Below the pieces are notes generated by a model. It worked only from the letters and a program-made list of their open reading frames with translations. It did not search any database and was not told the DNA's origin. This document shows, in pieces, positions 23,216 to 37,344 of a DNA stretch of 64,000 bases. Positions within the stretch are counted from its first letter, which is position 1. The number at the start of each line of letters is the position of its first letter. This DNA is from Melastoma dodecandrum. Lineage: Eukaryota > Streptophyta > Magnoliopsida > Myrtales > Melastomataceae. The position numbers and the translations under genes are program-made. Location of the stretch: positions 2,418,001 through 2,482,000 of the forward strand of contig JARUPY010000473.1 in assembly GCA_029817715.1 (NCBI GenBank). The letters are read 5' to 3'.

Positions 23216-25750
23216 AAATATTAATTAAATTACCACAACAAAAATAGTCTAAGGAAAATATCATTTATTTGTTGTGTAAGAAATTATCTGCGGAGGAACT
23301 ACAATTAGTTGACTCATCTCATGTCCGTCTTTTACAAAAATTATATCTGATGTTTAAAAAATTCGCCTCTTAATATGTAAAAAAGTCACGTCCTATGTAA
23401 AATATTTAAAATGCGCCTCATAGTACTTTAAAATGCACCTCTTAATTTATTAAAATGCGTTTTTCAAATACAATTTTCATAAAAGATGTGTTTTTAAAAT
23501 GTATTTTTTAAAGTCCTTCAAATTTTTAAATATTTTGAGCGCGTTTTAAATGGTCGAAGAGGGTCTGATTTGAGGAAGAGTTTGATTATGGCTCAACGCC
23601 CTTTGATTTAGGAAATATTGAGAGTTAACGGTGGCACCGACAGAGTTAATAGCCAGGTCAGTGCTACGTAAGCCTTCGCCCGAGGACGGCTAACGAATGA
23701 TAAAATTAATTTGACAGTATAGCGATATTTTTTAAAGTTTGGGCTAAATCGAAAAAAATCGATAAACGTTAGGATATATAGAATAATTTGGTCAATAATT
23801 TATTGTGGTTTTGGGGGTCTGACGTGTCGGCCTTTCTGCTTCTGCTTCTTCTTATTTGTCATTAACCTAATTTCCAATTGATCAACCACCCTCGATTGTA
23901 GCATTATTGATAATTGATCATCCCCCACCTCCCCTTCTAACCGTGACTTGGAAAATCCCACGAACGTCTCCGACGAGGGAAAATAATTGCCGTTTTCAAC
24001 TCTTCGTACCAAAACGTCATTCGAGCCAAATATTTAATGCGATCTTGGGAGAGCAAATAAACGACGACGATGCTCGAACACGTGATTTGACTGCTGCTCC
24101 ACGTTACTTTTCTTCTCCTTTATATTATTATTTCCGAGTCCGACGATGGGATCACATGGCGCCGACGACACACGTCGTCCCCCCCCGGCAAGAAATTGTT
24201 TCGAGGGTTTTCCGTGTCGATTTCATTTCCCGATATTTCCATGTTCTCTCTCTCTATGGGATAAACATGAGACTCCCCAAAAGGCATCTCCCCCTCCCCG
24301 GGCTCATGTGTTTTGCCAATTCCTCTGCCCCTCCGATGTCGATTTGGACCGCGATATCCGGATCGATCTTAGTCACGAGAACGAGAAGCATCTCTCCGTT
24401 TTTTACATGGTGGCCCTCCTCTCCTCTTTCGTTTTCAAAAGTGAAACTTGTATTACACACATGACCCCGTTCATGTCGGATGAATTGTTTTATCTACGGA
24501 TTTACGACTGGGTCAGTCGGTTGTCTGTACCACACACACACATTGTCTTTTACCACCCTTTTTCTCTCGATCGTGTCGTACGGCCCCGTACTTTTTCCGT
24601 AACATCATGCCCCTCAACCCCCCCCCCCCCTCCCAAGCCAAACCCTTCTCTTCTGTTGTAAAGTCAAGTGTTTAATAAATCTTGGAACCATCCGAACAAG
24701 GTCTGCAAAAAAAAAACATGTTACCAGAGCAAGGGATCCGAGGCTCGTCCTACACGTATCGATCGATGGATGTTGAAGTATGAAACGAACGTGGTAGGGT
24801 TTGGGAGATGATAAAAATGTTTATGTCGAAAGGATCCGGCTTACAACCAGCCATTTGGCCCCCGACCTAACTCCGCCATAAAAGAAATCTTCTCTACCAC
24901 GAAGAATAATCCTCAGATCAACAACAACAGCAACAAACGAAAGCTTTCGGGGGTGGGGTGGAAATACAATACTAATAATAATAATAATATATAATTGGTC
25001 CGAAATTTAATGCATTTACCTAAAACAACGCCTTCTATCCACATCCCCACCATTTCTTTTTCCTTATTTATCCAATCACTAAAAATATATACAAGGTAAA
25101 TGAAAATAGTCGCAAGATTTTGGAGGAAAAAAAGAAGAAAGTAGTGTCAAAAGCTTTGTCGTTAGTGCTTGGAGGAGGGGGTGGGGAATGAAAGACCTTC
25201 TTTATTCTTCTTCTTTATTTTTATAAAATAACAATCCTTTTAAGAAAAGGAAAGTGATGCTTTTTGGGAAAGTGGGGGAGAGAGTGTTTGGATGTTTGTC
25301 TTTCTTTCTTTTTTTTTTTTTCTTTTTTTTTTTTTTTTGCTTTTCCTTCGGAGTTGAGTGAGTGGAATCTGATTCTGATATTCTCTCGTCCCTTTCCCCG
25401 GGCCTTCTCTCCTTCAACTACTCCAATTATTTATTTCATGCAACTTTGGTAAGAATAATAATTCCCTATTTTACACCAAAAAAAGAAAAGGAGAAAAGGA
25501 TAAGTGTGTACATGATCTTTTTATATATATAAAAAAAGAAGGAAATTAAAAATGGTTATAATTATTTTGTTTATCCTCTCCCTGCCCAATTTATGTAGAT
25601 GAACCCCATCCCAAAGAATGGCCCAAAAATAGGCCCAAATTGACAGTAAAAAAACCCATAAAATTCCTACAATAAAAGCCCGATTGCAGCCTTAGGTATC
25701 CCCAACTCAATGTTACTGTCCGAAGTCTTGGTTTCCTTACTACCTGCGAC
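23215..25750. other. Intergenic between H+-ATPase promoter and kinase 3' end
   Basis: AT-rich spacer with homopolymers (C run near 24618, T runs near 25310-25340) and an AAT microsatellite near 24975. No ORF resembles a known protein and no TE ends could be paired. The H+-ATPase promoter should lie at its left end and the kinase terminator region at its right. Confidence 0.6.
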
Positions 25751-26164
25751 TACGGTGAGTTACGCCGGCTTTTTCCACTCCTAACACTGTTTAGGAACGT
25801 TCATCTTTAATCATACAACACGAGCATGAGCTTTCAAATGACTGTTTCTTACATGTAAAATCTGGCCTACAACAAAAATCGCCGATCATACATACAAAAA
25901 TACACGGAGGTCGGGGGGTTGATGAGAAGAAGACGTTTCCTTTTTTCACAAACAGAAGGTGCAACAATGCCAGCTGAAAGAGCGAAAAAACCCACAAACC
26001 CTCGGATTCTTGATGCAGCCGACAGACCACGACAATCCCCCCAGGAATTTTCGGGGTCCCCTCGTAAGATGAGTTCCGGACTCGAAAAGTTCTTACCAGT
26101 GTGTTGTGTTGGGCAGGCCTTCCATCCCCGTGAGTGTATTTCCTATTCCGTCCATACGGCTAGC

Positions 26165-29193
<3,029 letters not shown>

Positions 29194-29372
29194 ATAAGTT
29201 GGGCTGTGTTAGTTAATATAACAGCTTAACTAACTTGTTTATATGTTACAGAGTTACATGTATGTATAAATAGAAAAAGCGGAGTGGAATGAAAAGTTCA
29301 TCTTTCTCCCCAAGCTTTCCCTCTTCCTCTGCTCTCTGGATTGTGTGAAACTGGAGATTGGCTTCTGCTCGC

Positions 29373-32300
29373 ATGGTATCAGAGCTCGAAGAAGCGATCA
29401 TGGCAGAAGCTGTACGTGCAGGCAAGCAGGTTGAATTAGATCCTTCGTCCCCTTTCTTCGTGAGTCCCGCGGATGGACAGATCAATGTTCTGGTAACTCC
29501 AGAACTTTCGGAAGGAAATTACCTCTCATGGTCTAGATCTGTTAGGACTGCCTTGTCGATTAGAAATAAATTGGGGTTCATTGATGGCACTATATGCAAA
29601 CCTGATGATTTAGATCCCATTTATCCTGCTTGGTCGCGTTGCAATGATCTGGTTCGTACTTGGCTACAAAAATCAGTCTCGCTTTCTATTGCTGCAACTG
29701 TGTTCTTTCTGGATTCCGCGCAAGAGGTATGGGATGAACTCAGGGAAAGGTTTTCTGAACCAGATGACTTTAGAATTTGTCATTTACAATTACAATTCCA
29801 CACGCTAGTGCAAGGAAATAGAACAGTAGCAACCTATTACAATGATATGTTGTCTACTGTGAGGGAAATGAGGATTTACAGGCCATTGCCAAGGTGTTGT
29901 TGTAGAAACAAAGGCTGTATTTGGATGAAGGAGTATATGGAGCAGTATGAGAAAGATCTTGTGTTCAAGTTTTTGAACGGATTAAATGATGAATATTCTG
30001 TTTTGCGGGCACATATTCTCATGAAGAAGCCTTTTCCAACTCTTGGAGAAACTTACAACATAATTCAGCGTGAAGAAGCACAAAAGGATGCTAAGAAGAG
30101 TTTAATTGCCCCGATTGAAGGACTGGCTATGACAGTTTTGTCAGGAAAAACACAGAGAATACAACAGGAAGGAGATAGAGGAATAGCTTCAGATAAAAGA
30201 AGGAATAGAAATGACTGGTTCTGTGATCATTGTGGTAAAAAAGGCCACATGAAGGATAGATGTTATCATTTAGTTGGTTTTCCTGATACTCGGGACTCCA
30301 ACAGTAGGTTTGGAAGAGGAAGAGGACATTTACCTGGAAGAGGTGCAATCATGAGAAGAGTAAACCAAGTTTCTGTTGGGGAGAGTAATGTTGAATCTGG
30401 ATCTCAGCAACTGAATCTTTCAAAGCAACAATTTCAGAAGTTAATGGCTTTCCTCGATCTGGAAACACCTAAAAAGGACTCGGGTTCAGTTTCGGAATGC
30501 TTAATTCCTTCTCAAGCAGGTATAGTTTTTTCTTTAGGACCTGTTTTGACTTTTTCTACAAAACAAGGTCTTCTAAAAACTTGGATTCTTGACACGGGAG
30601 CTACTGACCATATTTTGTCTGACTTCAGTTTATTTCATTCAAGTCAGAAACTAAAAGCTCCTTTACAGATTCAACTTCCGGATAATTCTTCAGTCTTGGC
30701 AACACACATTGGTGTAGTTGAAATTACAGACAACCTTGTTCTTGAAAATGTTTTATTTGTGCCAAATTTCTGTTACAATCTTATCTCAGCAAGCAAACTG
30801 ACCTCTAAAGGCACAATTTGCCTTGTTTTCTTAACAAATTACTGTTGCATTCAGGACTTACAAAGGGGGATGATGATTGGGCGAGCTGAGCAACAAGAAG
30901 GCCTATATGTGATGCAGCAGATGAGGGGTCCAGACAACTCTAGTGTCAATGATTCTCAACAGCAAGCTTTGTGTCTAGCAAGTCAACATAACTCTAGATT
31001 CATTTCATTGGGTGAATTTGATCTTTGGCATTATAGATTAGGACATGCTTCTTTAGATAAACTCAAATGTTTGAATAAGATTGATTCTGCAATTTCTGTC
31101 AAACAGAATAATATTTGTAGTGCTTGTCATCAATCTAAACAAAAGAAGCTGGTTTTTCCTCTGAGCATGACTAAGACAACTCAAGCTTTTGAATTAATAC
31201 ATGTTGATATATGGGGGCCATACTCAATTGAAGCAATAGGAGGTTTTAAATATTTCTTGACTATAGTGGATGACTATAGCAGAGGGACATGGCTGTATCT
31301 CATGAGACATAAAAGTGAAACACAAAATTACATCAAATCTTTTTGTCAAATGGTTCATACTCAATTCGAACACACTGTTAAGGTAATTCGGTCTGATAAT
31401 GGTGCTGAATTTCTCATGTCTGATTTTTACAATAACAGTGGTATTTTACATCAAGTAAGCTGTCCTGAAACTCCCCAGCAAAATGGAATAGTGGAAAGGA
31501 AACATCAGCATTTGCTTTCTACTTCGAGAGCTCTCCTTTTTCAATCTGGTTTACCTTTACGTTTTTGGGGTTATGCTGTTTTAACAGCCACTTATATCAT
31601 CAACAGATTACCTTCTTCAGTCTTACAATTTAGAAGTCCTTATGAACTTCTTTTTCATAAACCACCTTCTCTTTCCCATATGAAAGTTTTTGGGTCACTC
31701 TGCTTTGTTAATACACTTTCTCAACATAGAACAAAGTTTGACAAGAGAGCTGATAATTGTGTTTTTGTTGGGTATCCTTTGAATGCTAAGGGGTATATGG
31801 TATATCATGTAGATTCCAAACAAGTTTCGATTTCCAGAAATGTTGTTTTCTATGAATCTATCTTTCCTTTTAAACTCTCTACAGCCATCAACAATAATAC
31901 TGTTTTTAGACCTTTACACTCCAGTGATACTAGTTCTCTTTATGTTTTTGATCATATCAGTGATAGAAGAAACAATACAGAAACTGCAGTTTCGGGTCTT
32001 GATGTCACTAACAATGACCTTTCTAATGATGACATCCCTAATGATGACATTTCTAATGATGACATTTCTAGTAATGCATCTATGTCTGATTCTGCACTCG
32101 TTCATAATTCTGAAACTGAGCATATAAATGAATTAGTATTGAGAAGAGGTACAAGAGAAAGGCGACCCCCATCTTATCTCAGAGATTATCACCATAGGCT
32201 TTCTATGGCTCTGGCTACTCAATCTCCTTCTCACAGGTCTGACTCTTCATTTTCTCAAATAACTGATTCTTTTACTGTACCTGCACATCCAATTGATCCT

Positions 32301-34034
32301 TTTATTGCTTATTCTCAACTTTCTTTTCCGTATAAGTCTTTTCTTGTACATTTGGAAAACCATTTTGAACCTCAGTCCTATCATCAAGCAAAACACATTC
32401 CACATTGGGTGAAGGCTATGACTGATGAGCTTAATGCTTTGGAGGATAATGCTACATGGGATATTGTTTCTTTGCCTGAAGGCAAACGCCCGATAGGTTG
32501 TAAGTGGGTCTTTAAAACTAAGTTGAAGGCAGATGGCTCTGTGGAAAGATATAAAGCCAGATTGGTAGCCAAGGGTTATACTCAAGTAGAGGGGATCGAT
32601 TATCAAGAAACTTTTAGTCCGGTTGCCAAACATACATCTGTAAGACTGTTTTTTGCTTTGGCAGCAGCTAAAGGATGGTTATTAAGGCAGTTTGACATTC
32701 ATAATGCTTTTCTTAATGGTGATTTATATGAGGAGGTGTACATGGAATTGCCACAGGGCATGCTGATTCAGGGGGAGATTGGAGATTCATCAGCATCAAG
32801 GAAGGTTTGTAAGCTGAAAAAATCTTTATATGGACTCAAACAAGCCTCTAGACAGTGGAATAGTAAATTGACACATTGTTTGCTAGCTGCTGGTTTTGTT
32901 CAGTCCAAAGCAGAGTATTCTCTGTTTGTAAGTGATACAAAGGAAGGATATGTTGCAGTGCTTGTATATGTTGATGACATTGCTGTTGCTGGGTCGAATG
33001 AGGAAGTGATTACCAAGCTACAAAAGCATTTGGAAGCATACTTCAAAGTCAGAAATTTGGGAGAGTTAAGGTACTTTCTGGGCTTAGAAATAGCAAGGTC
33101 GAGTAGAGGAATCTTTGTTTCACAAAGAGGTTATACTTTGCGATTGTTGGAAGAACAAGGGAAACTTGCTGTCAAACCCTCTTCTGTTCCCTTGCAACCC
33201 AATGTCAAACTAGTGCGAGGAGATAAAGAAAACCCAGTGAGTATTGTTTCCTATAGACAGCTAGTGGGAAAGCTTATCTATCTGGGGATAACAAGGCCAG
33301 ATATTGCTTATGTTGTACATTGTTTAGCTCAGTATATGGATTGTCCAGCTAAACAGCATTGGGATGTGGCTTCTAGTGTTCTGAGATACTTGAAATCTAC
33401 ACCAGGAAAGGGTGTTTTGTTCTCCAGTTCTTCTGATTTGTGTCTTAAAGCCTACACAGACAGTGATTGGGCAGGATGTATAGAGACAAGAAGATCGACG
33501 ACTGGTTTTTGTATTTTCTTTGGAGAATCTTTGGTGAGTTGGAAGTCGAAAAAACAGCAGACAGTTTCCAGGAGTTCTACAGAGGCAGAATATAGAGCAA
33601 TTGCCTCAACTGTAGCTGAATTGGTATGGCTGAGAGCCTTGTTGACAGATTTCTGCATAAGTTTACAACCAGCACAGCTTTTCTGCGACAATAAATCTGC
33701 CATCTACTTGACAAAGAATCCTGTTTTTCATGAGCGCACGAAGCATTTGGAGATAGATTTGCATTTTGTGAGAGAAAAAGTGACAAATGGTGAAGTTAAG
33801 ATTACTCATGTTGTGACACAAATGCAAATAGCTGATGTTCTGACGAAGGGCTTGCATCCTGTGCGTTTTCAGTTTCTTGTAGACAAGATGGGACTTATTG
33901 ATATTCATAGTTCCCATCTTGAGGGGGAGTGTGAGAAGAAGAAGAAGAAAGCTTTAGTAGTTGCAGACAGGATGCGTAGCACAGGATTGAAGCGGTGGCA
34001 ACAGGACTCATATAAGTTGGGCTGTGTTAGTTAA
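29373..34034 (+). CDS. Copia gag-pol polyprotein, uninterrupted
   Basis: One open frame of about 1,550 codons; I take the ATG at 29373, whose A is the last LTR base, as start. Domains in order: Gag with UBN2-type core, CCHC knuckle (CDHCGKKGHMKDRC, near 30220), protease WILDTGATDH (near 30590), pre-integrase LWHYRLGH (near 31030), integrase (HVDIWGP, SDNGAEF, NGIVERKHQH), RT (ATWDIVSLPEGK, DIHNAFLNGDL, YVDDIAVAG) and RNase H (YTDSDWAG, SRSSTEAEYRAIA). All catalytic residues I can check are present. The frame ends 105 bases into the 3' LTR. It could still be transposition-competent (inference). Confidence 0.95.
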   Translation: MVSELEEAIMAEAVRAGKQVELDPSSPFFVSPADGQINVLVTPELSEGNYLSWSRSVRTALSIRNKLGFIDGTICKPDDLDPIYPAWSRCNDLVRTWLQKSVSLSIAATVFFLDSAQEVWDELRERFSEPDDFRICHLQLQFHTLVQGNRTVATYYNDMLSTVREMRIYRPLPRCCCRNKGCIWMKEYMEQYEKDLVFKFLNGLNDEYSVLRAHILMKKPFPTLGETYNIIQREEAQKDAKKSLIAPIEGLAMTVLSGKTQRIQQEGDRGIASDKRRNRNDWFCDHCGKKGHMKDRCYHLVGFPDTRDSNSRFGRGRGHLPGRGAIMRRVNQVSVGESNVESGSQQLNLSKQQFQKLMAFLDLETPKKDSGSVSECLIPSQAGIVFSLGPVLTFSTKQGLLKTWILDTGATDHILSDFSLFHSSQKLKAPLQIQLPDNSSVLATHIGVVEITDNLVLENVLFVPNFCYNLISASKLTSKGTICLVFLTNYCCIQDLQRGMMIGRAEQQEGLYVMQQMRGPDNSSVNDSQQQALCLASQHNSRFISLGEFDLWHYRLGHASLDKLKCLNKIDSAISVKQNNICSACHQSKQKKLVFPLSMTKTTQAFELIHVDIWGPYSIEAIGGFKYFLTIVDDYSRGTWLYLMRHKSETQNYIKSFCQMVHTQFEHTVKVIRSDNGAEFLMSDFYNNSGILHQVSCPETPQQNGIVERKHQHLLSTSRALLFQSGLPLRFWGYAVLTATYIINRLPSSVLQFRSPYELLFHKPPSLSHMKVFGSLCFVNTLSQHRTKFDKRADNCVFVGYPLNAKGYMVYHVDSKQVSISRNVVFYESIFPFKLSTAINNNTVFRPLHSSDTSSLYVFDHISDRRNNTETAVSGLDVTNNDLSNDDIPNDDISNDDISSNASMSDSALVHNSETEHINELVLRRGTRERRPPSYLRDYHHRLSMALATQSPSHRSDSSFSQITDSFTVPAHPIDPFIAYSQLSFPYKSFLVHLENHFEPQSYHQAKHIPHWVKAMTDELNALEDNATWDIVSLPEGKRPIGCKWVFKTKLKADGSVERYKARLVAKGYTQVEGIDYQETFSPVAKHTSVRLFFALAAAKGWLLRQFDIHNAFLNGDLYEEVYMELPQGMLIQGEIGDSSASRKVCKLKKSLYGLKQASRQWNSKLTHCLLAAGFVQSKAEYSLFVSDTKEGYVAVLVYVDDIAVAGSNEEVITKLQKHLEAYFKVRNLGELRYFLGLEIARSSRGIFVSQRGYTLRLLEEQGKLAVKPSSVPLQPNVKLVRGDKENPVSIVSYRQLVGKLIYLGITRPDIAYVVHCLAQYMDCPAKQHWDVASSVLRYLKSTPGKGVLFSSSSDLCLKAYTDSDWAGCIETRRSTTGFCIFFGESLVSWKSKKQQTVSRSSTEAEYRAIASTVAELVWLRALLTDFCISLQPAQLFCDNKSAIYLTKNPVFHERTKHLEIDLHFVREKVTNGEVKITHVVTQMQIADVLTKGLHPVRFQFLVDKMGLIDIHSSHLEGECEKKKKKALVVADRMRSTGLKRWQQDSYKLGCVS

Positions 34035-34218
34035 TATAACAGCTTAACTAACTTGTTTATATGTTACAGAGTTACATGTATGTATAAATAGAAAGGAAAA
34101 GCTGAAGTTGGTTGTAACAGTTTTTTTAGTGAAATGAAAAGTTCATCTTTCTCCCCAAGCGTTCTCTCTTCCTCTGCACTTTGGGTTGTGTGAAACTGAA
34201 GATTGGCTTCTGCTCGCA
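33930..34218 (+). repeat. 3' LTR of the exon-1 Copia
   Basis: 289-bp partner of 29112-29373, carrying 27 extra bases near its middle. Confidence 0.95.
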
Positions 34219-34284
34219 CTTCTCGGCCGAGTACTCCTCCTCTTCCTCCGAGGATGGCCGCACGCATGCGTTGCAGTTCCCCAT
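34219..34284 (-). pseudogene. Severed first 22 codons of the kinase gene
   Basis: ATG at 34284 opens MGNCNACV, the N-myristoylation (Gly2) and palmitoylation (Cys) signature of CDPKs. The frame runs 22 codons and meets the Copia 3' LTR. Joined across the insertion at the CTTCT duplication the exon continues without a break to a 553-residue kinase, so the insertion is the only lesion seen. In this assembly membrane anchoring is lost from the kinase. Confidence 0.88.
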
Positions 34285-34700
34285 TTCTCGCCAAGAGGAC
34301 AGCAGCAGCAAGAGATGGAGTCTTTCCGCAATTTCGAGGTCAGGAACGGGAAAGGGGACACGAGTCTTGCGGAGGAGGTTTCCTCGGCGACGAGGGCAGT
34401 GGTTGGTGGTTGGGGATGGGTGGATGGACGGAAGCAAACAGAGAGGGGGAAGTTTGCGGAGAGGAGGACGCTAGAAGAGGGAGGGAGGGAGGGATATTTT
34501 CTTTTTGGGTGTTTCGGAGAAATTAATGAAATGCTTTTCTTACATGAGGATAGTTCTGAAGTACAGTGGGGGAAAGAAAATAATTTGGTTTTTACCGTGG
34601 GAGGTTTCTAAATTACCAAAACATTGCTCTGATTTCCTTTGTTCCCTCGGTTTTTAGAAAAAACCCAAAATTTTGAAAATCTTTTAATTAAGTCCTTGAA

Positions 34701-36570
34701 ATGGCTGGAGAAGGAAAATCTTCGGAAAATCCTTTTGAAACTCCGTCCCGATTGGAGTTCGTTTCGGAGTCTATAATATCTCCTTATTGAATTAGCAAGA
34801 GTATAAATGATATTTTAACTCAGCTAACTATTCAAGGGAGTACAAAGAGTCTTGAGAACCGAAACCATCTTGCTCGGAAAGTAGGTTCTATAGTAAATAA
34901 GATGCTAGACTCCATTGAGCATGAGAGAAGTTTAAAAAGACCTGAAGCCGATGCGACTTCTGGACTGGGGAGTACTACGGGAAAACCAGTCGAAAAATTG
35001 AAACTGGGAAGAAGAAATTCCAAACAGGATCAAGGCAAGAGTGTCCATGAAATGTATAAAGAGTCAGTGGCTCCTTACATTTTAGACTCACGAAGGCGAA
35101 ATGCAAATTTGAACTCTCAAAGTGGAGAGTTGACGAAAGACCTAAGGAAAGCCTTAGGCCTGGCAGAGGAAATTCCAGTTCATTTAGACAATCGAACGTT
35201 TAATAAATTAGTGACTGCGAAGAGGAAAATTTACAGGCCCGATTATCCACATAGAACTAAACAAGAGTTTGTTCTAAGGGATAATGTATTAAAGCCTATA
35301 ATCACCCTGGTGCTTTTCTAGATATTGATTGTGAGAAGCACGTATCTGAAAAGATAGATGAGTGGTTATCACTAATTCAAATGACTGCGTCTGCAGGAAT
35401 ACTATCCCCTGGATCAGTTTATGAATTAAGTGTGACAGCCCTCATGGGAACAATACAAAAATACTGGAAATCTTTGGTGGTGCATAGTGACATCAAAGAA
35501 AAGATAGATCAGGTGTTGACCGTTGATGGTGTATTAGCAATTATAGCTGATGCATTAAAACGGGAGTTCTGTGGTTTTTCGCTATCCACTGAAACTGTGG
35601 AAAAGGAGCAATCGTTGACTGCTCTTGTTAAACTACAAATCTGTGATATGTGCTGGTTTGATAGCTACGTATATGAATTCCAGAAGTATTATTACAATCT
35701 GGACGTAGTTTCTCAACAGTTCATATTGGGAACCTTTTTTGCAAAACTTCCAGAACCCTGGCCGAAAGTTGCGCAAAAGGCCTATGAATTACTTCTGAGT
35801 GAAGAAAAAATTGTTTCAGGACTCGGAGGTAAGATTCAGGCGGTTAAGTAAGCAATGAGAAAAGCGTGTACTGAACTCCAGGTTAAGGAGGCAGCTAAGA
35901 AGCTACCTTACCTAAACAAGAGCTGTTGTTCTCAGATTGAATACGTACCTGGGAGGTATGGATGTGATACTCCAGGTGAATCAATGAGAACAAGAAACTT
36001 TTCCAAGAAGAGAAAATTTGTTGGATACAATAAAAGGAAAGTTTGGCCAAAGAGAGACCTCCAAAAACAACAACAAAGGAGAAGTCCTGCTTACAAACCA
36101 AGAAGGTTTATAAGGAGACGGACTAACCTTAAGGATAAAGATAGGATCGAAGCCTTTAAGAGAAAGCATGGCAAAGAACCTAAATGTCCGAAAGGGAAAC
36201 CGTTGAGCAACTGCAATTGTTGCTGGTTTTGTAGATCAAAAACCCACAAAATGGATACTTGTCCTCAGAAGAACCAAAGGAGAGAAAGGCTCCGAATGGT
36301 GTTTCTGGATGACAAGAGTCATGAAGAAGAAATCCTAGCTTATGAACCAATAGATGAGCAGGATATTTCTGACTTAGACTCAGAAGTAGAATCTATCTAT
36401 GAAGTTGTATCAAATTACGATACAGACTCAGAAGAGGATTCTGATCTCTGGAAAATGCATCTGTTCATGATGAGAGCAGAGCAAAATGGAGATGGTGATG
36501 AGTTGGTTCATTTGGAACCATCGAACCAGGTACTGGAGGAATCCCACCAGTACGAAGATCCATCCCAGTT
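34701..36570 (+). pseudogene. Endogenous pararetrovirus coat-protein region, copy 1
   Basis: Frame pieces at 34701-34790, 34902-35321, about 35322-35851 and 35855-36570 match the same region of copy 2. The core has the caulimovirid coat-protein layout: an FFAKLPEPW segment (about 35735-35765), a basic Arg/Lys-rich stretch (about 36000-36180) and a Cys/His zinc finger (CNCCWFC..H..C, about 36212-36265), followed by an acidic tract. Stop codons (near 34788 and 35850) and a frameshift near 35310 inactivate it. Coat protein preceding movement protein resembles cavemoviruses and solendoviruses, where both sit in ORF1 (family knowledge; assignment is inference). Confidence 0.8.
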
Positions 36571-36579
36571 AGTTCTAGA

Positions 36580-37198
36580 ATGGAGGTTACCTAATGTTAA
36601 CGTGAAGGAAGTCTATAATGTGTCAAGATTCAATTTTAGATCTATAATAGACATCTCACAAACAGAAGCAACGGTTCAAGTTACAAGCACGGAACTTGAG
36701 ACTTTGGATATCCCATTATTAAACGTACAACGCATTAGGGAAACCATGCAACGTACGAGAGGTGTATATAACTATATACACATTGGGTTGATCCAAGTAG
36801 GACTAACTCCGCTATTTCATCTTCCAGCGGATAGTCCTGTGGTAGTAGCGGTGATCGATAAAAAATGGCGAGAGTTTCGAGATCAGCTGATATCAGGTAT
36901 ACAGGCCAACCTTGCAAATGGCCTAGTGTGGTTTCAGGTTCATCCAAATTTCATAATGGCCCTGAACGATCGTTGTTTGGGAAATTAATTGACATTAAGG
37001 ATTAAATCAATGAATATGGATAGAATGAATTCCCAGGCCAAGTTTTTGGCGTATCATACTAGGGTACTTTATCGATCGATAAATACCACTAATCCTGGTG
37101 TGAGGAACATCCCAAGACTTACTGAGTTGTTCGAGGAAGGTCATAATAATTATCAACAATTTCATAGGCGAGAGGTGAACCCACTAGAATTAACCTAG
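36580..37198 (+). pseudogene. Endogenous pararetrovirus movement-protein region, copy 1
   Basis: 30K-superfamily movement protein, recognised by the HIGLIQVGL segment (about 36780-36805), the downstream FRDQL..NLANG stretch, and ALNDRCLGN followed by LTLRIKS. This family enlarges plasmodesmata for cell-to-cell spread. A TAA at about 36986 breaks the frame where copy 2 reads through; another stop closes it at about 37197. Confidence 0.82.
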
Positions 37199-37344
37199 CC
37201 AAGAAATTGGGTTATGACTGAGCCTGGTAGTAGCTCTAGACCGATTAGTGCGGCTAATATCCGACAGAGAGGTAACGAGATTACTTTAATGTTGGGAGAA
37301 CCGCCTAGAGATAGCTTTAGAGCTGACAGGCATTTGTCTGTAGG

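Noticed and set aside
24146..24661. 171-codon plus-strand ORF between H+-ATPase and kinase
   Set aside because: Ends in a proline homopolymer from a C run; no domain, no splice context.
32247..32633. Minus-strand ORFs inside the Copia gag-pol (also 30127-30348, 33452-33917)
   Set aside because: Shadows of the intact sense frame.
34126..34611. Several ORFs on both strands upstream of the kinase start
   Set aside because: They are LTR and leader sequence; only the MGNC frame from 34284 is supported.
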